This document shows positions 1-12,400 of a stretch of DNA of 64,000 nt, piece after piece. A program made the position numbers and the translations under genes. The stretch is taken from positions 14,713,320-14,777,319 of the forward strand of contig NC_069670.1 in the NCBI RefSeq assembly GCF_027244095.1, written 5' to 3'. Source of the DNA: Hemicordylus capensis (lineage: Eukaryota; Chordata; Lepidosauria; Squamata; Cordylidae). Within the stretch, counting starts at the first letter, position 1, and every line of letters starts with the position of its first letter. Under the pieces are notes generated by a model. It was not told where the DNA came from, made no database searches, and saw only the letters and a program-made list of their open reading frames with translations.

Positions 1-80
1 GCTGCTGCCAGTCAGTGTAGACAGTACCAAGCTGGGTAGACCACGGGTCTGAATCGACTCGGAAGCCGGCAGCTTCATAA
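1..80 (+). repeat. tRNA/5S-headed SINE family, 3' tail only
   Basis: This matches the common tail of the family: GCTGCCAGTCAGTGTAGAC, then a 'tagacca.gggtctga.tc' block and GGCAGCTTC. It is cut by the window edge, so its head type is unknown. Confidence 0.8.
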
Positions 81-180
81 GATACCAGCACGGACTGCTG
101 AAATTGCTAGCCATTATCCTGAAGATCCATCAAGATCATGGGAACATCAGGCACCTATTGCAAGTAGGTAATACCACCAC

Positions 181-241
181 AAGGAAGAAAGAGAAAAAGA
201 AAAAGAAAAAGGAAAGGAAAAGGAAAAGAAAAAGAAAAAGA
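181..241. repeat. Polypurine (AAGAAAAAGG)n tract
   Basis: About 60 bases of almost pure A/G built from AAGAAAAAG-like units. Simple low-complexity DNA with no further feature. Confidence 0.85.
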
Positions 242-2664
242 GCATACATTGCCACAGGCTGAGGAAATTATCACTGTAGAGCCCAGGTGCCAAGCCATGA
301 GAAGGCTTAGTTCCAGAGAGGAATCCGATTCTCCTTCTTCTCTTTCAAAAGCACCACTTTCTCCCAGGCCTCAACTCCAGCCTCGCTTGGGCTGCATTCA
401 GCCTGACCTCCCTCCCTGCTTCCTCAAAGGGCTGTGGGAAAGAGGGTGAGCACGTTCCCAGAAGGCCCCTCTTGGCTTGGGAAAGGCAGCGAGACGGTCA
501 TCAAATGGGAGCTGGCCTTCGGGAAATGCCTTGTCCTCTGCAAAGCACTGTCGTCAGAAACGACAAGTTTCTTGGAAGTTTTAGAGTGACAAACGCAAAG
601 CTGACTTTCCTGAAGGAGACCACCAAGGTCACCTTTGGTGTGTGGAGGGGGCCAAACACAGTGTCATTCCCAGCCAGATAACTGTGGACCAAAGGTGTGT
701 GTGTTTGTGTGTGCGTGCGTGTGCATTTACACTAAAAACTGAAACCAGTTTCATGCTTTGCCACCTATCCCTCCACACCAAGCAACTGCATTTATGTCAG
801 GAAGCCAAGAATCACCTCTCATCCCCTTACACAAACGGCACTTTCCAGAATCCTCTGAGGCGGCGGTGGTGATGGGGAAGCCCTCACAGTTAAACCAGAT
901 TAAAAACAGTTTACACTGGGAGTACAGATATCACAGATGCCATCAGGGATGTTGCAAATTCAGAAGTGCAGAAGGCTCTCTCCATGATGACAGCCCCTCT
1001 GGCCATGCCCACCCCAACAGCCAGAGAAGCCAAGAAGTCCTGGCGCTCCATCCTCCCCCTCCTGGATGTCATCACATAGCACTTGCCTGTCCACGTATAC
1101 CTGTGTTATATTAACAAGAGACAGGCACTGATTTGGGAATGGAGCCTCACAGCTTTGCCAGCAGCAACTGTTGGTCATTTCTGCATCAGAATCTGATTTT
1201 GTTGGACTGCCACATTTCAGGCACAATTCTCCTTGTCCTGTCACTAACTTCATTTCAGATATTTTTAAAAACCCCTGTGTATTTCAACCTTGCAAGAAGA
1301 TTCCCAAGGCAGCGTCCGAGTGAAAACAAAAATATGCAACGTCTGACGAGCCAATTGACCAGAAAATAAAGCAAGTGGCAAAAGCTCTCCACATATCGGA
1401 CTGAAGTAAGCAGCTACAGCAAAGCCGCAGAGCAGGGCAGTTCCACAGAACTAGCCACCCCGCTCAGTGCACGGGCAAAGAGAGAGTTCCAAAAGCTAGC
1501 AAAGTCAGTGGCAGCTGAGTGGACGATTTCGCTGGGGAGAAAATTTAAGCGCCAGCATGCCACCACAAACATTCTCTGCTCGCCATCTCCTTCTGCTCCA
1601 AAAGGCAGAGGCGCCTGGAAGAGGGTTTCTGAAAGGGATCTTAATGCTCCAGCAACTCGACTGATGGACAGGTTCATGGGGGAGGAGGAGGTCCCTCAAT
1701 CCTGGTCCCAGGCTGTTAAGGGCTTGAAGGACCAAGACCAGCACCTTGGACAGAGTCCAGAAATGTCCTGGCAGCCAGGAGAGTCCCTCCTCCCCCATTC
1801 AGAGTGGCATAAATATGCTCCTGGCAGCCTGCCTGCCTTAATAGCCAGGTCTCCACATTCATTCAGGACAGTCTCCAAGGGCAGCCCATCTGTGACACAT
1901 CAGAGCTATCTAGCCTGGCTGCTGCTACAGCTGGGGTAACTGTGGCCAGGTCACTTCTCTCCAAGAAGGGGCACGGCTGGCAGACCAGCCAAAAGGTGGG
2001 GGAAAGGTGTTGTGAGCTACTGAGCGACTGGTGCTCAGCCCGGCTGGTGCTCAGCCTGGTGGCACCTTCTATGCTGTAAACCAGAACAGGCTGACCCTCA
2101 CGTCAGCAACCGCTCACCAACAGCACATCCGCCATTTGCCAGACTCCAGGTCCCAAGCCGCAAGATGCTTTGAAGCTTAAAATCATGTGGACTAGCGCCG
2201 TGTGGAATGGGGAAAGCTTCTTCCCTCCGCTTGAATAGGTGTGACAAGAAGGCTGCTTTGCTCTCCAAACTGGGATGCTGCTCACCTTCCATAGTAATAC
2301 ACCTGTGAAAAGCCAGTACCTGGAAGCGCATTTGCCTGCTAAGAAAATACAATCCGCGCAGCCAGAGAGAGCCAGAAAGAGAATCTGCCAAAGAGGCAGT
2401 CCTGGCTTTGTATTTCCAAAAAAAGAAGAAAAGAAAAAGCTGCGTCAAACTGGCATCTGGACAAGTAATAACGACGAGTTTCTAGATTTCTAAAAATGGG
2501 CATCTAGCCAATGGTGAAACATAGTGTGTCACTCAAGAAAGAAAGAAAAAAAAAGAACAACACACCCCTGCCCTTCCCTATGCAAAAGAAAAAGGAACAC
2601 GGCCGGTGGTGTGGTGTGCGTGGAAAGTACATCAGCAAAGAGATGGGGGGGGGGAGTTCTTGCC

Positions 2665-2720
2665 TCCTGATTGGACCGAAACATCTGTTTAAAAGGAAAG
2701 GAGCCCAGCTACGAGAGAGC
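2665..2720 (+). promoter_or_regulatory. Candidate ADAMTS4 core promoter (CCAAT and TATA-like)
   Basis: A reversed CCAAT box (ATTGG, 2670-2674) stands 13 bases before a TATA-like TTTAAAA (2688-2694), so transcription could begin near 2720. The sequence around it is purine-rich with short CA repeats. The distance to the coding start is about 740 bases. This is pattern only; a promoter further upstream is possible. Confidence 0.25.
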
Positions 2721-3426
2721 AATTCAATCAGAGAGGGAGAGATTTCTACATACACACACACACACATATATATACACACATTCCCTCTCCAACTCACCAA
2801 GTTTTCCAGAGATTATTACACAGAAGAGAAGAAAAGAGAGAAAAAGAGAAAGCTCCTACTGGAACTGCATCCATCTTTTCTGTTTTCTATTTTCATCCCA
2901 GCTCTTCTATTGTAGAGAAGGAAACCCTTTTTTAAAAAAACACACCATTTCTATTTCTTTTTATTTGGAACTAAAGCAGAAAACTCTACTCCGTCCTGCT
3001 GCAAAGGCTGTGGTAGCAGCACGAGTGTGGAAAAAGAGGCATATTCCTCCGTTGGAAGAGACTTGGCAGCAGAGAAGACCAAAAAGAAAAAAAGAAACAA
3101 AATCTGGGAAGAGAATTTCGATTGTTCACTTTAAGAAGCAAAAATAGCGGCAAGAAGCTTCACACTCAGGCGTGTGAGGTGACAGGAGACTCTGGTTTTC
3201 CTGGCTGTAAAACCCCAAAGGGAAGGGATGCTCTTTGCTTAGGCGCAGAGGATCACAGGTAGCAGAGAGGAGAGGCAATAACTATCTGTATTTATTATAA
3301 TCCGTACCTTTCGTGTTCCTCAGCTGATTTTTGCTGACCTGAAGGGTTTGTCTTTTTTTTTTTTTAATTTTTAAAGTCCTAAAATCACATATCTGTTTTT
3401 TGGTTTAAAAAAAAAATGGTCACCTT

Positions 3427-3463
3427 CCCTTTTTTCAGGACAGAATTTAATAATTTACCCACC
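3427..3463 (+). other. Acceptor-like site and short 5' leader before the ADAMTS4 start
   Basis: A pyrimidine run ending in TTTTTTCAG has its AG at 3437-3438. It is followed by 25 bases and then ATG in the context CCACCATGA. This looks like the 3' end of a 5' UTR intron, which would remove the upstream in-frame ATG at 3416 from the mRNA. The upstream non-coding exon itself was not identified. Inferred from sequence shape only. Confidence 0.4.
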
Positions 3464-6400
3464 ATGATTCTTGTACTGTTTGCCACCTGCTGCCACCTGG
3501 TCCTGGCAGGGGAGGAGCACGCTCATGTTGGCAGGTACCAAGAAGACATTGTCTTCCCCGAGAGACTCAATGCCACGTTCCATCCTGCCGGTCAGGATGA
3601 GGACGGCTTGTGGGATAACAGCCTGGGCAGCAGCGGGAGCCCAGGGGAGGAGCACCTCTCGTATCGGATCCAGGCGTTCGGAGAAGAACTGGTGCTCCGT
3701 TTAGAGAAAGACCCCAGTTTCTTCTCGGAGGGCTTGACTGTACAGTATCTGGGCAGCCCCAAGCAGGTGGTGGACGATCCGATGGAGCAAGGAACCTATT
3801 ACACTGGGACGGTGAACTCTGACCCAGAGTCAATTGCGGCGGTCAACTACAACGGGGCATCCCTGCTGGGGGTGCTGCAGTACCGGGGCGCAGAGTATCA
3901 TGTGCAGCCTCTGGAAGGGGGAGTCCCAAATGCAGCAGGAGGCGCTGGGGCCCATGTGGTGAGGAAGAAGATGCCGGAAAAAGCCGATGGACCCACGTGT
4001 GGAGTCAGGTCCCAGGTGCCCGAGAGCAGGCCGGCCCCCGGGGGTGAACTTTTGACCGCGTCGCAGACGTCTCCCAGGAGAGCCAAGGTAGGAGTGGCCA
4101 CTTGCTGGCTTTGGGATACAGCGGGCTAAAATGCCCACTAGGGATGCTTTTCATTTACAGGTTGGTTCCATAGTTAGGGGTACTTAAAGGTACCCTTGGC
4201 CAGAGATCCCTTCCTCCGAGTATCTCTCCTTTGCTCTTGGGGGTCTCTCTCCTTTGCTCTTTCTTGGGAGGTTCTCTTGTCCTCAGCTATGCTCTCAGTG
4301 GGTGCTAGAGCATCTGCTTTGCAATGCAGAAGGTCTCAGGTTCAATTCCTGGCAGCACCTCCGGGACGAACTGGGAAAGACTCCTGCCCCAAACCTTGGA
4401 GAGTTGCTGCCAGTCAGTGTAGACAATACCAATGGACCAAGGGTCTGACTCAGTATAAAGCAGCTTCCTATGGAAGGAAGGTGGGGTGGTGTTTGACATA
4501 GGGAGCTGCCATATACTGAGTCAGACCATTGGTCTATCTAGCTCAGTATCGTCTTCACAGACTGGCAGCGGCTTCTCCAAGGTTGCTGGCAGGAATCTCT
4601 CTCAGCCCTGTCTTGGAGATGCTGCCAAAGAGGGAACTTGGGAACCTAGATGCTCTTCCCAGAGTGGCTCCATCCCCTAAGTGGAGGAATCTCTTCCAGT
4701 GCTCACACATCAAGTCTCCCATTCAAATGCAACTACGGCAGACCCTGCTTAGCTAAGGGGACAAGTCATGCTTGCTGACACAAGACCGGCTCTCCTCTTC
4801 CAAACAGACTCTCTTTGTTCCTTCCCTACAACAAAGTGCCAGATTTATCCTCCTCCTCCTGAGAGCCAGAAATCTGTGTCCAACCATACCGGGCCCTACC
4901 TGCCAACACTTTGGCTGGTAAGAATCAGCGGCCACAACTAACACCTGCAGCATACCCATCCAATCTGCTCAATCCTGGCAGGGCAGAAACACACAGAGAG
5001 GGCCAGCAGGAGGTGGAAACAAGAAGAGATGTTAGTAACTGCTTCGTAGTTCTACTCGGGGATGGCTGTTGGGAGAAAAGTTAGAAATCTGCCCCTGGGT
5101 AACCCAATTTTGTTTTTAATCTTTGTTGTCGTTGTTGCAAAACAACAGAGCACTAGTTGACAGGATGCAAATGAACCTAATTAGCATCATGTTGTGCATA
5201 ATTTATTCTGCATCTGTGGGTCCCAGGGACAGGCAAGGGATGATGCACAGAAGGCTCTTGTCTATCCTGCTAGGCTGTTCCTCCCTGCTAGTTTCCAAGT
5301 GCAGGGAGTGTTTTTGGCATAGCAGAGCAGAAAATAATGATAATATCGGAAATCGAGTATTTGACTTGCACATCGCAAGCGTTCCACTTACATGGCCTCA
5401 GAAATCTTCACAACAGTCCTGTGAGGTAGACCAGTATCGACCCCACACTGCAGATGTGAGATCGCAAGAGTGTAGTGTGGTGCACCCATTTCCCGCAGGT
5501 GAGCCCGTCACCCTTCCTGCCCACCCACTTTCCAGCCCCACTGCAGTTTCCCCAATGCCTCCCCACCTCCGATCCCTCCACGGCTGCCTTTCCCCATCCA
5601 TTATAAAAACTTGCACCTCTGCAGAGGCAGGAATTTCTCCATGCCTGTTCTGTGCAGCGCTGAGCACAGCGGTCGCTCTATCTCCTGCTAGGTGGTGATA
5701 CAAACAGGTGAATTTCATGTGTGTCTGCCTGCATGCAGGTCCTGTTTCCTGAATGCACAAAAGAAAGAGAGAGAGAGATTCTCTCTCTCTCTCTCTCCCC
5801 GCCTCCCCTGTGTCTCATCTTTCTCTCCCCGCTACTCAGTGGAAGGGGTGAAATGCCTGTTGCTTTCCAGTCGTGCACGTCAGAGAGAGAAGAACAGAAC
5901 AGAGTGAATCAGGGGGAAAGCCCAGCCCTGCTGTGCCATATTCCACACCCCCACAATCGCCACCCCCATCCCCGGCTGCCTCCTGGCCCCGGCTGAGATG
6001 TCGGGAGCTGCTGGGTTAGGAAAGAGACACGAAACCAACCCGCAGAGCTGCAGCAGGGGGAACCACCAGCCCTGTTCCTACTGCTGGGAACAGACTCCCG
6101 CCACTCCTGGGTTAGGGCTGCCAACTGTTCCGGATGGCCTGGAATCTCACAGCTAGCTCAGTCCTGGAGATATTAACGGATTGCTATGGTGAAAAATATT
6201 AGGAGAAGGCCGAGCTGTCGGGCGGGTGTGTGTCTAGGGCTCTCCAGGAATAGCTCAAGTCAGAGTTGGCAACCTTGCAAGCTCTCGAGTGACTTCTCTG
6301 TATAAAGGAGAGCGGCAACTAAGGCTCTTCTTCCTTCAGCGGTGGCACAGAAGAGGGGATTCTGAGAGCTGCCACTGTGTGCCCAGGAGCGACAGAAGTC

Positions 6401-9400
6401 ACACTGGGTGATATTCCACCATCTGACCCCCACCTCAAAAGCAGCAGCCCATCAGAACAACTGGTCCGGGGCCAGGTTATTCTCACAGAGCGGTAGAGGG
6501 AATTTATCTCTGCATGCAGACTCACTGGAACAGAGGCGTGCCCCTCCTCCATAATAATAATAATAAAAAATGAAGCATTTCAAGGAAAGGTGCTGTGAAT
6601 AAGAACCCCATGTCCTCTAGGATGGCTACCCTAATCCTGCCAATGCAGTTCGGCCCATGTGGGCATATTGCCCCTGGGCATGCACAGAATACACTTCCCT
6701 TGCCACAGAGTAAGCACCACGGGCAGCTCCTGCATTGAGGAGGAGGAGGAGGAGGAGGAGGAGGAGAGAATGCTGCCGGGTCAAAGGATGCAGGCTGGAG
6801 CTCTGCTTCCTGCTGGACCTTTTTGGCATCTGTCCCCTTCCACAGGGCCAGAAGTGTTTAGCTGCCATGCCAGCCTCTCTCCCTTGGCATCGCTGTAGCT
6901 AGCTCTGACTTCACAGGGGCTGCAGGGACGTCTCAGTGCTGCACACACCCAAAGGGACGCTGCCTCCTGCCCAGGGCAAACCAGATGTTGGTGCCTGGCA
7001 TCCGACTGTACTGAAGAAAGAGCTGGGTTCAGCGCTCAGGGCTTCGTACCAATGGCAGACCAGCCCTGAGCACCCCCCCTCCGCTTCCTCAGGAATTCTG
7101 CCGGGCACGCAGCCAGAGACAGCTACCCACAAGAATATAAGCTGAGCAGGTTAACCCTGACGCAGCCCAAAGGCGTCCAGGAACAAGAGTTCTTAACTCT
7201 GCAACTTCCAGCCGGTAGGTCAATCAACTAAAGCAGGGGACTACAACTCCCATCATCTCCAGCCACAACTGCAGCTGGGGATAATGGGAGTTGTAGCCCA
7301 ACAGCTGGAGAGTGTCAGAAAGGGCACTCCAAACTAAAGCTTTAGTAAGTCAATTGATCTGGCCTCGGCAGGTGGATTAACTAACGCTTAATGTATTGAT
7401 TATTAAGTTAACTTAATCAACTTTTTAGTGGATTAACCCATAGATTAGCTGCAGTGACAATCTTCATAATCCATACCACTGAATCACTTCCAGCTCATGA
7501 AATGCATCTTCTCCAGTTCCCTGTGAGTACCAGAAATGGTATTTGCCACATCCTGGTGACAATACTGTGTTGTTCAAATAAGTCCATCTGAGGAGCCAAT
7601 ATGCACCCATCCACCTTTTAGCTCATCCTTTCTTTACTAAAAATGTTGATTAAATCCAAGGAGCAGCTCTTTCTCGGGCATTTCCATCCATCCTCCTGGA
7701 TGTGCCTTTGGCAGTCTGGGGCAATAGGTGGAGTCAGAGGAATAGAATGAGGAGGAAAGAAAATGGCGCACTCCTTCCCTGCCCGACTCACCTTTCACCC
7801 TCTTTCTCTCTCTCCCCGACAGCGATTCGCGTCCGTCCCACGCTACGTGGAGACGCTGGTGGTGGCCGACGAGGCGATGGAGCGCTTCCACGGCGCAGGC
7901 CTCAAACGCTACCTGCTCACCGTCATGGCCGCCGCCGCCAAGTTCTTCCGCCACCCTAGTCTGAAGAATCCTGTCAACGTGGTGGTGACTCGGTTGGTCG
8001 TGATCGGGCAGGGCGAGGACGGGCTCCAGGTGTCCTCCAACGCCGCCGAGACGCTGCGCAACTTCTGCAAGTGGCAGAAAGGCCTCAACAAGCCCGACGA
8101 CAAGGATCCCGAACACTTCGACACAGCCATCCTCTTCTCCAGACAGGTGAGTCTGCCGGTCGGCAGCCCTTGGCCCAATATGCCGCGTGAGAGCAGGGTG
8201 CGGTGTTGGGCAGAGAGGGCGGCAGGGAGCTCTTCACCTCCGCCATTCAATATCTCGTTCTTAAAATGAACTGGACGGGCAGCAGTCGGTGAAGGCATGA
8301 CTCTGCCGGTCACAAATCGACGCACCTGATAAGAGAGTCCATCTCCAAGAGCTAAAGCCCCAGGAAAAGGACATCGGGGCACGGCGGTCCTTGCAGGACA
8401 TCCAACCCAGACCCTCATTTGGCATGTGCGTCTCTTTTGCTGACAGGACCTGTGTGGGCGCGATAGCTGTGGCACGCTGGGCATGGCGGACGTTGGCACG
8501 GTGTGCGATCCAGCCCGCAGCTGCTCCATTGTGGAGGACGACGGTCTCCAGGCTGCCTTCACCGCGGCCCATGAACTCGGTAAGCAGAGAACAGTAGCTT
8601 TTATTCAGGCGTGGGGACCACATCCAGACGCCCTCAGGAACTACCCGACTGCTCCACCCTTGCCTGAAAGTCAGCAGCTGCTCAGGCTGCGTGCCTGCCA
8701 AGTGGTTTGTGTCTTCTTCACAGGGAGTTGTAGTTCCCTGCAAAAGGGATCTCTAGGACTACAATTCCCGAGAGTCATGGGGCAGAGCCGTGGCAGCCAA
8801 ATAGGCATCAAACCGCTCTTAAGTTTGGCGTGTATATCATTCATTACATTTAATACACATATTTCTTCCATGATGGCATTCACAAAGACATCTCCAGGTC
8901 ACCAGGGTGCTTTCCAGACTAGACCCTGCAATGGGGTCAGGATGCATCTCGGGAGGGTGTCTCCACACTTCAATGCCTTGTTTCAAATTTAATCACTGCA
9001 AAACGGAGCTAGATATTGTACACCCAGCGTGGAAAAGTTGCTGTTTTGTCAGGTTGTGAGTTGCTGCCAGACTGCTCCCCCTGTTGTTTCCGTTCCGAAG
9101 GAAACTTGCCCGAATGGAGGCATTTTGCTTCTATTAATGAGCAGCAAGTCTGGAAAGCGCCCAGCTGGTAACTCATCCCAGTACTGACCAGACCTAGTCC
9201 TCCTTAGCTTCAGCAAGGTGGATGTATCCGATGCCTTTAGGCCTCATTTATTTAGTGCATTTATATACTGCCTTATACAAAAAGTCCCTGGGCAGTTCAC
9301 AATATTTTAAAAAAGCTTATAGAGCTAGTTTAAAAGGCCTGTTGAAACAAGCGGCTTACTGTATATACAACACTGATATGGATTCAAATGGATTCAAAAC

Positions 9401-12400
9401 ATCTGCATCAGGGAAATCCAAATCATATGAAGCAAACTGAGCGCTGATGTTGCAGATTTTCTCATTTGTCCAGCTTTAACCCTTGCTGAAAAATTTTGGG
9501 GGCACAGGACTAGAAACGTGGTTAAAAACAAACACACGAATCCAAAAGGTTGAGATTCTGGCCCTGCAAACTCTGCGTTAGACAGCAGGTTCTTTCCTTG
9601 CCCGGCAAACACCTGAGCAGGAGGAGACCCACACAGCTCTGCAAGGAAGGGCTGATGGGAAGTGGCGCTGACCCCTTATTCCCCTCCTGCCCCCACGCAT
9701 AGGCCACGTCTTCAACATGCTGCACGACGACGACAAACACTGCAAGGAGCTGAACCGCCACAGCACCTCCCGCCACATGATGGCCTCTGTCATGTCCCCC
9801 GTGAACCCTGACGAGATGTGGTCGCCCTGCAGCGCCCACTTCATCACTGACTTCCTGGATAACCGCCTCGGTAAGACCCCGCTCGCTTGGGCCTCATCAT
9901 CTGTCCAATTCAGGTCTTCGTGACTACCCCGGGCCTGCTGACCCCTCCCTTGAGGCCCTGCGGCATGGGAACCGTTCTTATGAGCCTTGGCTGAGTGGGT
10001 TGTGGCATAAACAACACGGCTTATGTGAAGGAGTTCAGGGCCACACAGGACAGAGACCCCCTTCTGCTCCCTGTCCTGGGCCAGAAAAGGATGGAAGCCA
10101 ATCTCCGCAGGGGGACATAGATGGCACCTTTCATCTCTAATCCCCATACCCACCCCTGCCTGGAATCTGCCTGGGGCCATCCTGATTCTTGGCCACTTGA
10201 GTCCCCCTCCTCAGGGGTGTCCTTCTGCTACTTCGTTAGCCATGGCGTCCCTTACAACAGAGAGGCGCAAGGCTGCCACCTGCTGAGAGTTAAAAGGAAC
10301 AAACCCCAATGGACTTTAGATGAACAGGGTGGGGGCGGGCGGGGTGGGGCTGGTTTTATAGCCTGGAATGAAGGTATCAAGGATTGCTGCTCATGCACTG
10401 ACAATCCACCTGGGAGGGGAAGCAAAGCTTCTCCTTTTAGGAGAAGCGGATATTCCACGGCTACAAATTGCTTCCCGGGAGCAAGGGAGCAGCATTAAGG
10501 GAGGAGGGCTGGTCTTGTGATAGCAAGCATGAGTCACCCCTTTGCCAAGCAGGGTCCACCCTGGTTTGCATTTGAATGGGAGACGCCACATGTGAGCGCT
10601 GTAAGATTAGGGGAAGGGGCCGCTCTGGGAAGAGCCCCTGCCTGCTTGATTGCAGAAGATTCCAAGTTCCCGCCCTGGCAGCATCTCCAAGAGAAGGCGG
10701 AGAGAGACTCTCCTGCCTGCAACCTTGGAGAAGCCGCTGCCAGTCATAGGAAGCTGCCATATACTGAGTCAGACCCTTGGTCCATCTAGCTCAGCATTGT
10801 CTACCCAGACTGGCAGCGGCTTCTCCAAGGTTGCAGGCAGGAGTCTCTCTCCGCCCTGTCTTGGAGATGCTGCCAGGGAGGGAACTGGGAACCTTTTTCT
10901 GCTCTTCCCAGAGCGGCTCCATCCCCTAAGAAGGGGAATCTCTTGCAGTGCTGCTCACACTTCTCGTCTCCCATTCAAATGCAACCAGGGTGGACCCTGC
11001 TTAGCTAAGGGGACCAGTCCTGCTTGCTCCCACCAGACCAGCTCTCCTCTCTGGGGAGACTCACCAGTTTGGGCAGACAGTACCGAGCGAGATGGACCAA
11101 GAGGGTCTGGCTCAGTCTAGGGCTGCTTCCTAAGTGCCACGGCCCAGGCTCAGCCGCTCCCTCGTTCCCTGCAGGTCAGTGCCTCCTGGACAAACCGAGC
11201 GAACCCCTGCGCCTGCCAGCCGCCTTCCCCGGCAGCGATTACGACGTCGACCAGCAGTGCCAACTGAGCTTCGGGTCCGACTCGCGCCACTGCCCCAACA
11301 TGCACCCACCCTGCGCCTCGCTGTGGTGCACGGGGCGGATCAACGGGCAGGTCATGTGCCAGACCAAGTACTTCCCCTGGGCCGACGGGACACCTTGCGG
11401 CGAGGGCAAGAGCTGCATGAGCGGCCAGTGCCTCAGCAAAGTGGAGCTGAAGGCCTACAACGTGAGTAGCCCGGGAGGAGCCCCCGCCCTCTGCCTCAAA
11501 CCACCATGGCGACTGGTGGGAGCAGGTGGCTAGGAAGAGCGGGGCCGTGGAAAGGAGGGGCCGGCCCATTTTGGCGGGGTGGGGTCCTGTCCACTGCGGC
11601 GGTTGCTCCCACACAGCACACCTGAGAGGGGGCGCACTTGGAGGAGATGGACACTGTGGAGAGGACAGGAGAGGGGCCACACAGCCCTTCTTCTCTCCCT
11701 CTGGATCCTCGGTCAACTAACTAGCACACTCTTCGGAGGTCTGGTCAATTTCACCCTGCCTAGTTCATCCATAGCACAGAAGGCTGGATCTGCAGCTGAC
11801 CCACGGCGGAGTCGGCATAGGACCAGGGCACAAAGATACAACCATCGGACACACACACACACACACGCACACACAGACACAGACACAGACACACACACAC
11901 ACCCCGAAATAAGTCCCTCAGTGCACGCCACACAGCACTTAGGACATACAGGGCATCTTGCTGGCATCACACAACGGCTCAGAGACCAAGTTGCTAGTCC
12001 TCTGGAAGTCCCTGGTTCGAACCTCGCCTCTGCCACAAACCCATGAGGTGGCCTTAGACTGGTTAAGCACTTTGGGCCCTTCTGCAGGCGTTGGACTACA
12101 ACTCCCATCACTCCCGACTACTGGTCGCTGGGGATGATGGGAGTCTGAGTCAGGTCAAAGCTTAGACCAACTACCGTCAAGGGCCTGCTTCACAGGGTTG
12201 TGGGTTGGGCTTGCAGAAGGATGGACGTGAGGTGCTCTGAACATCCCAAAGCGCCGTGCAAAGACTCAGCCTTGTTTTTTCCAGGCAAATAATCTCCTCT
12301 CCCTCTCGCTTGCTTGCAGGTTCCAACCAATGGAGGCTGGGGGCACTGGGGTCCATGGGGCGAGTGTTCCCGCACCTGTGGAGGGGGGGTGCAGTACTCC

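Larger units (their letters stand above)
1..3426. other. Sequence upstream of ADAMTS4, no coding gene seen
   Basis: After a SINE tail at the left edge and a purine-rich tract (181-241), I see no exon with recognisable homology. Open frames here, such as 2671-3147, are low-complexity Lys/Arg/His-rich translations of purine and CA repeats. In human the next gene on this side is NDUFS2; none of its conserved coding sequence is visible, so it may lie beyond the edge. Confidence 0.6.

Noticed and set aside
2671-3147. 158-codon open frame upstream of ADAMTS4
   Set aside because: The translation is Lys/Arg/His-rich low complexity over purine and CA repeats, with no family resemblance.
3416-3463. 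Upstream in-frame ATG as the ADAMTS4 start (adds 16 residues)
   Set aside because: It lies before an acceptor-like AG, has a weaker context, and would place a polar stretch before the hydrophobic signal core.
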